Shown here piece after piece: positions 1 through 5,615 of a stretch of 6,733 nt of DNA. The stretch comes from JAIVJN01 sp036732565. GTDB lineage: Bacteria; Acidobacteriota; Vicinamibacteria; Vicinamibacterales; UBA2999. The stretch covers positions 1 through 6,733 of the forward strand of contig DAINCF010000396.1 in assembly GCA_036732565.1 (NCBI GenBank), read 5' to 3'. Below the pieces are notes generated by a model, which saw only the letters and a list, made by a program, of their open reading frames with translations, had not been told where the DNA came from and searched no databases. The translations under genes and the position numbers were made by a program. Every line of letters begins with the position of its first letter. Positions within the stretch are counted from its first letter, which is position 1.

Positions 1-485
1 ATGTCCACCACCATGCTGCCGGCCGGCTGGGTGATCGGCAGCCCGGCGCCGATGGCGGCCGCCATCGCCTCCTCCACCAGATGGACCTCGCTGGCCTTGG
101 CGCGATACGCGCTGTCCTTGACCGCGCGCTTCTCGACCTGCGTGATCTCCGACGGCACGCCGATGACGATGCGCGGCCGGACCCACACGTTGCCGTTGTG
201 GGCCTTCTTGATGAAGTAGGTCAGCATCTTCTCGGTGACATCGAAGTCCGCGATGACGCCGTCCTTCATCGGCTTGATGGCCACGATGTTGCCGGGCGTG
301 CGGCCCAGCATCTCCTTGGCCTCCCGCCCAACCGCTTCCACGCGACCGTTCACCTTGTTGACCGCGACAATCGACGGTTCGTTGACGACGATCCCGCGCC
401 CTTTCGCGTAGACGCAGGTATTCGCCGTGCCCAAGTCGATGGCAAGGTCAGTGGAGAGAAACGACAGTAAAGACCCGAGTCCCAA
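1..485 (-). CDS. mreB: Rod shape-determining protein MreB (N-terminal part; continues past left edge)
   Basis: MreB is the bacterial actin homologue that forms ATP-dependent membrane-bound filaments and directs lateral cell-wall synthesis with MreC, MreD, RodA and PBP2. The 161 complete codons visible begin MGLGSLLSFLSTDLAIDLGT: a short hydrophobic N-terminal segment of the kind that binds membrane, then the actin-fold phosphate-1 loop DLGTANT (residues 17-23). Further family stretches follow, including GRGIVVNEPSIVAV, IKPMKDGVIADFDVTE, RPRIVIGVPSEIT and EAMAAAIGAGLPI. The full protein is usually about 340 residues, so roughly half is missing. I chose the TTG at 483-485 because an AAGGAG lies 8 nt upstream and it gives the standard MreB N-terminus; the frame has an upstream TAA that is also the stop of the preceding gene. 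One small oddity is Cys at residue 24, where Leu is common. mreC and mreD usually follow mreB and may lie beyond the left edge. Identification is very secure. Confidence 0.96.
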   Translation of the reverse strand, partial: MGLGSLLSFLSTDLAIDLGTANTCVYAKGRGIVVNEPSIVAVNKVNGRVEAVGREAKEMLGRTPGNIVAIKPMKDGVIADFDVTEKMLTYFIKKAHNGNVWVRPRIVIGVPSEITQVEKRAVKDSAYRAKASEVHLVEEAMAAAIGAGLPITQPAGSMVVD

Positions 486-493
486 ACGGACGG

Positions 494-499
494 CTCCTT
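494..499 (-). promoter_or_regulatory. Shine-Dalgarno sequence of mreB
   Basis: AAGGAG on the minus strand lies 8 nt before the TTG at 485. It fixes a non-ATG start that would otherwise be easy to miss, since no ATG or GTG in frame gives an MreB-like N-terminus. Confidence 0.8.
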
Positions 500-518
500 C
501 GTAATCCCGAATTCGTAA
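498..518 (-). repeat. 7-bp direct repeat before mreB
   Basis: On the minus strand TTACGAA occurs twice with a 7-nt spacer (512-518 and 498-504), a 14-nt period. The second copy runs into the mreB Shine-Dalgarno sequence. Together they fill most of the 36-nt gap after the diguanylate cyclase stop codon. The repeat is exact, but copies this short can arise by chance. No terminator-like hairpin is seen in this gap, which supports read-through from the upstream gene into mreB. Confidence 0.3.
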
Positions 519-521
519 GTC

Positions 522-1649
522 TTACTTCTGAATTGTGATGGCTTTGGTCTTTTCGGTTCGAGCGCCCGCGAGCTTCACGGGCATCTCCATCAGGGGCGCC
601 TCGAGCGTCGCCACGTGGATGCCGTTCTTACCGGCGGCCTTCACGTGATACATCGCCAGGTCAGCCGCACGCAGCAGCTCTTCCGCACCGGAGGCCACGT
701 CGGGCAGCGTCGCCACGCCGACCGAGGCCGTCAGGTGAATCTTCGGCCCGTCTGCGGCCAGAAACGGGTGGGACGCGATTCGCGCCCGCACGCGTTCCGC
801 CACCGCCGTGGCGCCGACCGCGGCCGTTTCCGGCAAAACCAGCGCGAATTCGTCGCCGCCGAAGCGGGCGACGACGTCGGTTTCACGCGCGGACCCTCGA
901 ATGACTGCGGCCGCCTCGATGAGGGCCCGGCTCCCGGCCTGATGCCCGCGCGTGTCGTTGACCCGCTTGAAACCATCGAGATCCAGGAACAACATCGACA
1001 GCGGACGGCCGCTGCGCGACGCCCGCTTCACCTCGCGGCGCAAGACCTGGTTCAAATACCGCGAATTGTAGAGCTGGGTCAGGTCGTCCGTGACCGACAG
1101 CCCTTCCAGCCGCCGAAACATCAGCGCGTTGTCGAGGGCCTCGGCCGGCCCCTCCAGGGCGGCGCTCAAAAGGTACCCCAGTCGTGATCCCAACGACGGT
1201 TCCGTGGCCGCCGCGCGCTTGTCCAGCACGACGATGGTCCCCACCGTGCGCGCATGTGCCCGCAATGGCAACCCTAGCACCGCACCACACCGGCCGGCTA
1301 CTCGTTCGTCCTGACGCAGATCCGCGGAGGCGAACTCCCGCCCGTGCCCAAGCACCCATCGTCCGACGGCAACCGCCGCTTCGTGCAGCGGCGTCGTCAG
1401 GCCGCGCGCCGCCAATGGGGTCAACGTCCCCTCCACATCGGGTGCGAGGACGACGCACGAGGTCGCCTTGAGCCAGGTGACGGCCTTGTCGACGAGAACC
1501 TCGCCGACCTTGCCGGGATCGAGCGTGCCATGAGCAGCGCGAACGAGCGCGAGCAAAGTTTCCGGGCGTTCTAAACGTCCTGCGAGGGTCCGCTGAGACT
1601 GGCGAAGGCGGGAAGCGAGATCGGCGCCAATGGCGAAGAAATATAGCAC
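522..1649 (-). CDS. GAF-GGDEF diguanylate cyclase
   Basis: This enzyme is predicted to condense two GTP into cyclic di-GMP in the cytoplasm. After an N-terminal helical stretch, residues about 30-172 resemble a GAF sensor domain (LLALVRAAHGTLDP at the start, VLGLPLRAHARTVGTIVVLD near the end). A helical linker carrying LSVTDDLTQLYNSRYLN (184-200) leads into the GGDEF domain, which has FLDLDGFKRVND at 221-232 and an intact GGDEF at 264-268. RETD at 255-258, five residues before GGDEF, is a canonical RxxD inhibitory site, so both catalysis and product feedback look intact. There is no membrane segment and no EAL domain. The GAF ligand cannot be inferred. The GTG at 1647-1649 is the furthest in-frame start but has no clear ribosome site; a TTG near residue 32 would remove the N-terminal helix and is possible. 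The gene ends 36 nt before mreB on the same strand, suggesting an operon. Fold and activity are secure; the exact start is not. Confidence 0.92.
   Translation of the reverse strand: MLYFFAIGADLASRLRQSQRTLAGRLERPETLLALVRAAHGTLDPGKVGEVLVDKAVTWLKATSCVVLAPDVEGTLTPLAARGLTTPLHEAAVAVGRWVLGHGREFASADLRQDERVAGRCGAVLGLPLRAHARTVGTIVVLDKRAAATEPSLGSRLGYLLSAALEGPAEALDNALMFRRLEGLSVTDDLTQLYNSRYLNQVLRREVKRASRSGRPLSMLFLDLDGFKRVNDTRGHQAGSRALIEAAAVIRGSARETDVVARFGGDEFALVLPETAAVGATAVAERVRARIASHPFLAADGPKIHLTASVGVATLPDVASGAEELLRAADLAMYHVKAAGKNGIHVATLEAPLMEMPVKLAGARTEKTKAITIQK
1640..1645 (-). promoter_or_regulatory. Candidate extended -10 for the diguanylate cyclase gene
   Basis: The minus strand reads TGC-TATATT, an extended -10-like element, just outside the GC-rich repeat array. 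The -35 position (17 nt further upstream, CTGAGC) lies inside the array and matches poorly. The element overlaps the GTG used as the gene start, so if it is real, translation must begin further in. Speculative. Confidence 0.2.
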
Positions 1650-1659
1650 ACGGGAACAG

Positions 1660-1782
1660 GGTGCTCAGGGTGCGCGGGGTGCCCAAGGTGCTCAGGGTGC
1701 TCAGATTGCGCGCGCACCGCACCCTGGGCATCTTGCGCACCTTTGCGCACCTTGCGCACCCTGCGCACCTTGGGCACCTTGG
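1660..1782. repeat. Imperfect 9-bp tandem array arranged as a large inverted repeat
   Basis: The left half (1660-1704) is five consecutive 9-bp units: GGTGCTCAG, GGTGCGCGG, GGTGCCCAA, GGTGCTCAG and GGTGCTCAG. The right half (1728-1782) is six units of reverse-complement type: GCATCTTGC, GCACCTTTGC (one extra base), GCACCTTGC, GCACCCTGC, GCACCTTGG and GCACCTTGG. A G/C-rich centre (1705-1727) joins them. The whole is an imperfect inverted repeat with arms of about 45-55 nt that could form a long mismatched hairpin. It fills most of the divergent space between the diguanylate cyclase and PPIase genes and ends 2 nt before a candidate -10 element. No intact gene is seen in this region. Function is unknown; it could be a slippage-prone minisatellite, a protein-binding array or a dispersed element. 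Confidence 0.85.
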
Positions 1783-1784
1783 TT

Positions 1785-1790
1785 TATGAT
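1785..1790 (+). promoter_or_regulatory. Candidate -10 element for the PPIase gene
   Basis: TATGAT differs from the TATAAT consensus at one position and lies in the only AT-rich patch between the repeat array and the gene. It would start transcription near 1797, leaving a leader of about 23 nt. The matching -35 position (about 1762-1767, TGCGCA) is inside the 9-bp array and is weak, so this promoter may need an activator or another sigma factor, or may be chance. Confidence 0.35.
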
Positions 1791-1804
1791 TGTTAGTTCA
1801 GCTT

Positions 1805-1808
1805 GGAG
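1805..1808 (+). promoter_or_regulatory. Shine-Dalgarno sequence of the PPIase gene
   Basis: GGAG lies 11 nt before the ATG at 1820, a slightly long but usable spacing. The ATG at 1826 would be 17 nt away and the in-frame TTG at 1790 lies upstream of the site, so it favours 1820 as the start. Confidence 0.55.
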
Positions 1809-1819
1809 AATCGACCCTC

Positions 1820-3739
1820 ATGACCATGCTCGACCGGATGCGGCGGCACAAGGGATGGCTCAAGTGGAGCCTCGCCCTAGTCGTCCTCACCTTCGTGGTG
1901 TTCTATATCCCCGATTTCCTGACGCCCGGCACGGGCGCCGCGCGCGGCGAAGTGCTGGCGGAGATTGAAGGCGAGTCCGTTACGGTCGGGGCGTTTCAAC
2001 GGCGGTATAGCGCGCAGCTCCAGGCGTATCGGAACGCGTATGGCGGCCAGGTGAGCGAGCAATTGCTCAAGCAGCTCGGCATCCAACAGCAGATCCTGAC
2101 GCAGTTGGTCGATGAAGAAGCGATGGTCGTGGAAGCCCGCAAGCAAGGGCTGACGGTCACCGACGTCGAGATCCGCGAGCGGATTCTGGCGATTCCGGCG
2201 TTTCAGGAAAACGGGCGGTTCATCGGTGAAGCGCGGTATCGGCAACTGCTGCAGTTTCAGAATCCGCCGCTGACCACGACCGAATTCGAAGCCAACATGC
2301 GCAAGGCGATCCTGGCGGAGAAGCTGCGCTGGGCGGTCACGGGATGGATGTCGGCCACCGATACCGAGGTCGCCGACGAGTATCGCCGCCGCAACGAGAA
2401 GGTCAAGCTCGACATCGTGCCGATCACGGCTGACGCGTTCAAGGGCCAGGTGACCGTGACCGACGCGGACGTGGCCGCCTACTTCGAAAAGAACAAGGAG
2501 ACCTACCGCGTTGGCGAGAAGCGCAAGATCAAGTACGCGCTCGTGGACGTGGAACAGGTGCGCAGTCGGACGACGATTCCTCCCGCCGACGTCGATGCGC
2601 TCTACCGCCAGAACATGGCGCAGTATCAAACGCCGGAGCAGGTCCGCGCGAGCCACATCCTGCTGAAGACCGAAGGAAAAGACGAGGCCACGGTGAAGGT
2701 CGCGGCCGAGCAGCTGCTGGCCAAGGTCAAGGCGCCCGGCGCCGACTTCTCGGCGCTGGCCAAGCAGTTTTCCGAAGACGAGGGCTCGAAGGCCACCGGC
2801 GGCGACCTCGATTACTTCGGCCGGGGCCGCATGGTCCCACCGTTCGAGCAGGCGGCGTTCGCCCTGAAGACCGGTGAGATCAGCGACATCGTCAAGAGCG
2901 ACTTCGGGTTCCACATCATCAAGGTCACCGATCACAAGGAGGCCACGACGCGCGCGATCGACGAGGTGCGTCCCGAGCTCGAGGATCAACTCAAGTCGCA
3001 ACGCGCGCAGCAACAAGCCGAGCAAGACGCCAAAGCCCTCGAGAGCGTGATGAAGGCGCCCGCGGATCTCGATCGCATCGCGAAGGAGCGCAACCTGACC
3101 GTCCAGGAAACCGGGCTCTTCCTGCGTGAAGATCCGATCGATGGGCTGGGGCCCTCACCGGAAGTCGCCGCCCAGGTCTTTCAGCTGGCCGATGGCGCGG
3201 TGAGCCCGGCGGTGCGGGTGTCGCGCGGGTGGGTGCTCCTCACCGTGACGGGCAAACAGGAGCCGTATCTGCCGCAGCTGACGGACGTGCAGGCCAAGGT
3301 GCGCGCCGACGCCGTCAACGAGAAGGCGACCGAGCTGGCGAAGACGCGGGCCGCGGCGATCGCGGCGCAGTTGAAGACGGCGTCCGATTTCGCCGCCGCG
3401 GTCAAACGCGTCGGCCTCGAGATCAAGACGAGCGAACTGGTCGCGCGCGGCGCCGCGCTGCCGGACCTCGGCATCAGCCCGGACGCCGACAAGATCGCGT
3501 TCGCGATGAAGGCCGGTCAGGTCAGCGATCCCGTCACCACGCCGACGGCCACGGCGATCATCCGCGTCGCGGAGCGACAGGACGTCACCGAGGAGCAGAT
3601 CGGCGCCGGCCGCGATCAGCTGCGCGAGGAGCTGACCAACCAGCGTCGCGATCGCTTCTTCCGCAGCTTCATGGACAAGGCGAAGCAGAGCCTGAAGATC
3701 AACATCCGCCAGGATGTGATGGCCCGCGTCACCGCGTAG
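1820..3739 (+). CDS. Membrane-anchored SurA/PpiD-like peptidyl-prolyl cis-trans isomerase
   Basis: This is a predicted periplasmic chaperone and proline isomerase acting on exported proteins as they leave the Sec translocon. The 639-residue product resembles E. coli PpiD in length and layout. It has a basic start (MTMLDRMRRHKGWLKW), one membrane segment at about 14-34, a SurA/PpiD-type N-terminal chaperone region (about 43-230), and a parvulin (PpiC-type) domain at about 274-372. The parvulin domain has RASHILLK (276-283), FSEDEGSKATGGDLDYFGRG and DFGFHIIKVT (361-370). Both conserved histidines, H279 and H365, are present, so it may be catalytic, whereas the parvulin domain of E. coli PpiD is reported inactive. 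The C-terminal 270 residues contain two further segments resembling the parvulin tail (about 451-477 and 558-584). I use the ATG at 1820 because a GGAG precedes it and it leaves a normal membrane-anchor N-terminus; a TTG at 1790 would add ten residues. It is divergent from the diguanylate cyclase gene and convergent with sppA, so probably monocistronic. The exact name (ppiD, surA or prsA) cannot be settled from sequence. Confidence 0.93.
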   Translation: MTMLDRMRRHKGWLKWSLALVVLTFVVFYIPDFLTPGTGAARGEVLAEIEGESVTVGAFQRRYSAQLQAYRNAYGGQVSEQLLKQLGIQQQILTQLVDEEAMVVEARKQGLTVTDVEIRERILAIPAFQENGRFIGEARYRQLLQFQNPPLTTTEFEANMRKAILAEKLRWAVTGWMSATDTEVADEYRRRNEKVKLDIVPITADAFKGQVTVTDADVAAYFEKNKETYRVGEKRKIKYALVDVEQVRSRTTIPPADVDALYRQNMAQYQTPEQVRASHILLKTEGKDEATVKVAAEQLLAKVKAPGADFSALAKQFSEDEGSKATGGDLDYFGRGRMVPPFEQAAFALKTGEISDIVKSDFGFHIIKVTDHKEATTRAIDEVRPELEDQLKSQRAQQQAEQDAKALESVMKAPADLDRIAKERNLTVQETGLFLREDPIDGLGPSPEVAAQVFQLADGAVSPAVRVSRGWVLLTVTGKQEPYLPQLTDVQAKVRADAVNEKATELAKTRAAAIAAQLKTASDFAAAVKRVGLEIKTSELVARGAALPDLGISPDADKIAFAMKAGQVSDPVTTPTATAIIRVAERQDVTEEQIGAGRDQLREELTNQRRDRFFRSFMDKAKQSLKINIRQDVMARVTA

Positions 3740-3769
3740 GGCTGGTGGTCGTGTAGGGCTGGTGGTCGT
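3736..3769 (+). repeat. Perfect 17-bp tandem duplication overlapping the PPIase stop codon
   Basis: GTAGGGCTGGTGGTCGT occurs twice back to back (3736-3752 and 3753-3769) with no mismatch. The TAG in the first copy is the stop codon of the PPIase gene. Looser relatives follow at once: CAGGGCGGCTCGTG (3772-3785) and TAGGGGCGGCTCGCG (3786-3800). Confidence 0.9.
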
Positions 3770-3788
3770 GACAGGGCGGCTCGTGTAG

Positions 3789-3808
3789 GGGCGGCTCGCG
3801 AGCCGCCC
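3789..3808. repeat. 20-bp perfect palindrome between convergent genes (REP-like, possible bidirectional terminator)
   Basis: GGGCGGCTCG (3789-3798) is followed directly by its reverse complement CGAGCCGCCC (3799-3808). A competing longer-range pairing joins TAGGGGCGG (3786-3794) with CCGCCCCTA (3814-3822); the latter contains the sppA stop codon. The position between two converging genes suits transcription termination in both directions, but neither strand has the T-run of a classical intrinsic terminator, so a REP-like dispersed palindrome is an equally good reading. Confidence 0.7.
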
Positions 3809-3819
3809 TATCTCCGCCC

Positions 3820-5613
3820 CTATCTCAAGAAAACATACGGCATGTGAGCCAGGATCTCGCCCGGCCTGAAGAGACGCGACGGCGCCAGCAGCGCGGCCAG
3901 CGCGCGGCGCTCGCGCGTGCCGAGCAGACGCATCAGCGTGTCGGCCACCGCCGCATCGCCACCGCCGCCCGTACCGACCGGCCCTTGGAACTGCTCCGCG
4001 ACTACCTCGTAAAAGCTGCGTCGCGGTGGGAACACCACCAGCTCCACATCCTCGTCCGGATCGATCCGCGCGCGCTGTTTCGCGACGGCGACGGCCGTCC
4101 ACAGTCCGCCGAGCTGATCGACCAGGCCGTTCTGTCTCGCCTGCTGCCCGGTCCAGACGCGCCCTTGCGCGATCTGATCGATCTTCTCGGGCGTCGACTG
4201 GCGCGCCTCGGCGACCTTCTCGACGAACTGATCGTAGAACGCCTGCATCGACTCTTCGACCTTCGCCCGCTCCTCCGGCGTGAACCGGCGATCGGGTGAG
4301 TAGATCTCGGCGTGCTTGCCGTTGCTGGTCGCTTCGACGTTGGCGCCCAGCTTGTCGAGCGTGCCGCCCGTGGCGAACTTCCCGGTGTAGATGCCGATCG
4401 ATCCGGTCAGCGTGCCCGGCTGCGCGATGAGCACGTCGCCGGCCATCGCGATGTAGTAGCCGCCCGAGGCCGCAAGGTCCGACATCGAGACGATCAGCGG
4501 ACGGTGCAGGTCGTCGTCTTTCGTGATCTTCAGCTCGCGCCAGATCATGTCGGACGCGGTCGATGAACCGCCCGGACTGTCGACGCGGAGGATGAACGCG
4601 CGAATCGAGCGATCCGCGCGCGCCTCGCGGATGTGCTCGATCAGCGTTTCGGCGCCCAGCACCGAGCCGTTGACCGGATCGAACGTGCTGCGCCCGCTGG
4701 CGATGGTGCCGACGGCGTTGATGATGGCGATGCGCGAGCGACGCGTCACGCCCAGCGCGTCCCAACCGATCTGGGCGTACTCGTCGCTCTCGATCAAGCG
4801 CATTTCCTGCGGCTTGCCGAACGCGCCGATCAGATCGTCGAGCTCGTCTTCGTAGGCCAGGTCGTCGACCAGGCCCTGGCGCAGCGCGTCCTCGGGCAGG
4901 AATGGCCCCTGATCGATCAGCGCGCGGACCTCGGCCTCAGGCTTCCCTCGGCCGTCGGCGATGGTGCGCACGAGCTGTTCGAACTGATCGCGGTTGAGTG
5001 ACGCGCTCATCTCCTTGTGCGCCGGCGTGAAGGTCTTCTCCGTGAAGAGGTTCACGGCCGTCTTGTAGTCGCCGATGTGCAGGAGATCCGGATAGGTGCC
5101 GATCCAATCGAGGGTGCCGCGGAGGAACAGCTCGTAGCTCGCGACGCCGGTCAGGTCGAGCGTGGCGGTCGGGAGCAGATAGATTTTGTCGGCGGCGGAC
5201 GCCAGGTAGTACTCACGCTCCGACGCGTACTCGAGAAAGGCCACGACCGGCTTCCCCGATTTGCGGAACTCCGCGAGCCCATCCCGCAGCTCCTGGACCT
5301 TCGCCCAGAACGGTGTGGTGAAGCCGCGCGGGCGCAGCAACACGGCCGACACGCGCGGGTCGGCGGCCGCCTTGCGCAGCGTTTCGACGTAGCCGCGCAC
5401 GGTGTAGGCGTCGCTGCTCCGTACGTAGGTGAAGACGTCTTCGGGCGTGACCTCGAACAGCTCACCGCCGGGGCGCAAGACCAACGTGGCGTTCGAGGGC
5501 ACCTTCGGTCCCGCGTCCACGAGCACGTAGAGGAACGCCATGCTGGCGACCGAGACCAGCACGGCGAAGAGTAAGAGCCCAAAGACGAGTCCGATGCCTC
5601 GCCGCAACGCCAC
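3820..5613 (-). CDS. sppA: Signal peptide peptidase SppA, long (67K) type
   Basis: SppA is an inner-membrane serine protease that degrades signal peptides after they are cleaved from exported proteins; its active site faces the periplasm. The 597-residue product is close to the E. coli enzyme (618). It has one N-terminal membrane segment (about 7-32) and two ClpP-like peptidase-S49 domains. The N-terminal domain holds the likely general-base lysine K184 in IGDYKTAVNLF. The C-terminal domain holds the nucleophile S383 in SDLAASGGYYIAM, flanked by RVDSPGGS (343-350) and TLTGSIGI (401-408). The 199-residue spacing of K184 and S383 matches E. coli K209/S409, so the enzyme looks active. Start choice: GTG at 5611-5613 lies 2 nt after the TGA of the upstream TPR gene, fits translational coupling and gives the compact N-terminus MALRRGIGLVFGLLLF. 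A GTG at 5655 in the same frame would add 14 residues and overlap the TPR gene by 40 nt; a TTG at 5607 is also possible. No strong Shine-Dalgarno sequence is well placed for any of them. Confidence 0.94.
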   Translation of the reverse strand: MALRRGIGLVFGLLLFAVLVSVASMAFLYVLVDAGPKVPSNATLVLRPGGELFEVTPEDVFTYVRSSDAYTVRGYVETLRKAAADPRVSAVLLRPRGFTTPFWAKVQELRDGLAEFRKSGKPVVAFLEYASEREYYLASAADKIYLLPTATLDLTGVASYELFLRGTLDWIGTYPDLLHIGDYKTAVNLFTEKTFTPAHKEMSASLNRDQFEQLVRTIADGRGKPEAEVRALIDQGPFLPEDALRQGLVDDLAYEDELDDLIGAFGKPQEMRLIESDEYAQIGWDALGVTRRSRIAIINAVGTIASGRSTFDPVNGSVLGAETLIEHIREARADRSIRAFILRVDSPGGSSTASDMIWRELKITKDDDLHRPLIVSMSDLAASGGYYIAMAGDVLIAQPGTLTGSIGIYTGKFATGGTLDKLGANVEATSNGKHAEIYSPDRRFTPEERAKVEESMQAFYDQFVEKVAEARQSTPEKIDQIAQGRVWTGQQARQNGLVDQLGGLWTAVAVAKQRARIDPDEDVELVVFPPRRSFYEVVAEQFQGPVGTGGGGDAAVADTLMRLLGTRERRALAALLAPSRLFRPGEILAHMPYVFLR

Positions 5614-5615
5614 GC

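Noticed and set aside
81..470. Plus-strand 129-residue open frame
   Set aside because: It is the antisense shadow of mreB, whose conserved actin-fold motifs are intact on the minus strand.
1660..1782. CRISPR array
   Set aside because: The unit is only 9 bp, units are contiguous without unique spacers, and the array reverses orientation in the middle.
1630..1968. Plus-strand open frame with collagen-like Gly-Ala-Gln repeats
   Set aside because: The repeats are the 9-bp DNA array read in frame (9 bp gives 3 residues). The frame then runs over the start of the PPIase gene in a different frame and has no ribosome site or family similarity.
1877..3025. 382-residue minus-strand open frame opposite the PPIase gene
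   Set aside because: Long antisense frames are expected in high-GC coding DNA. The sequence is Arg/Leu/Asp-rich with no recognisable domain, while the plus strand encodes clear parvulin motifs.
3786..3822. Classical Rho-independent terminator
   Set aside because: The hairpin is strong but no run of T follows it on either strand, so I call it a palindrome with possible terminator function.
3155..4765. 536-residue minus-strand open frame, very Arg-rich
   Set aside because: It is a shadow of sppA and the antisense of the PPIase 3' end in GC-rich DNA. Its composition is low-complexity, it spans the convergent junction, and the overlapping genes have intact conserved motifs.
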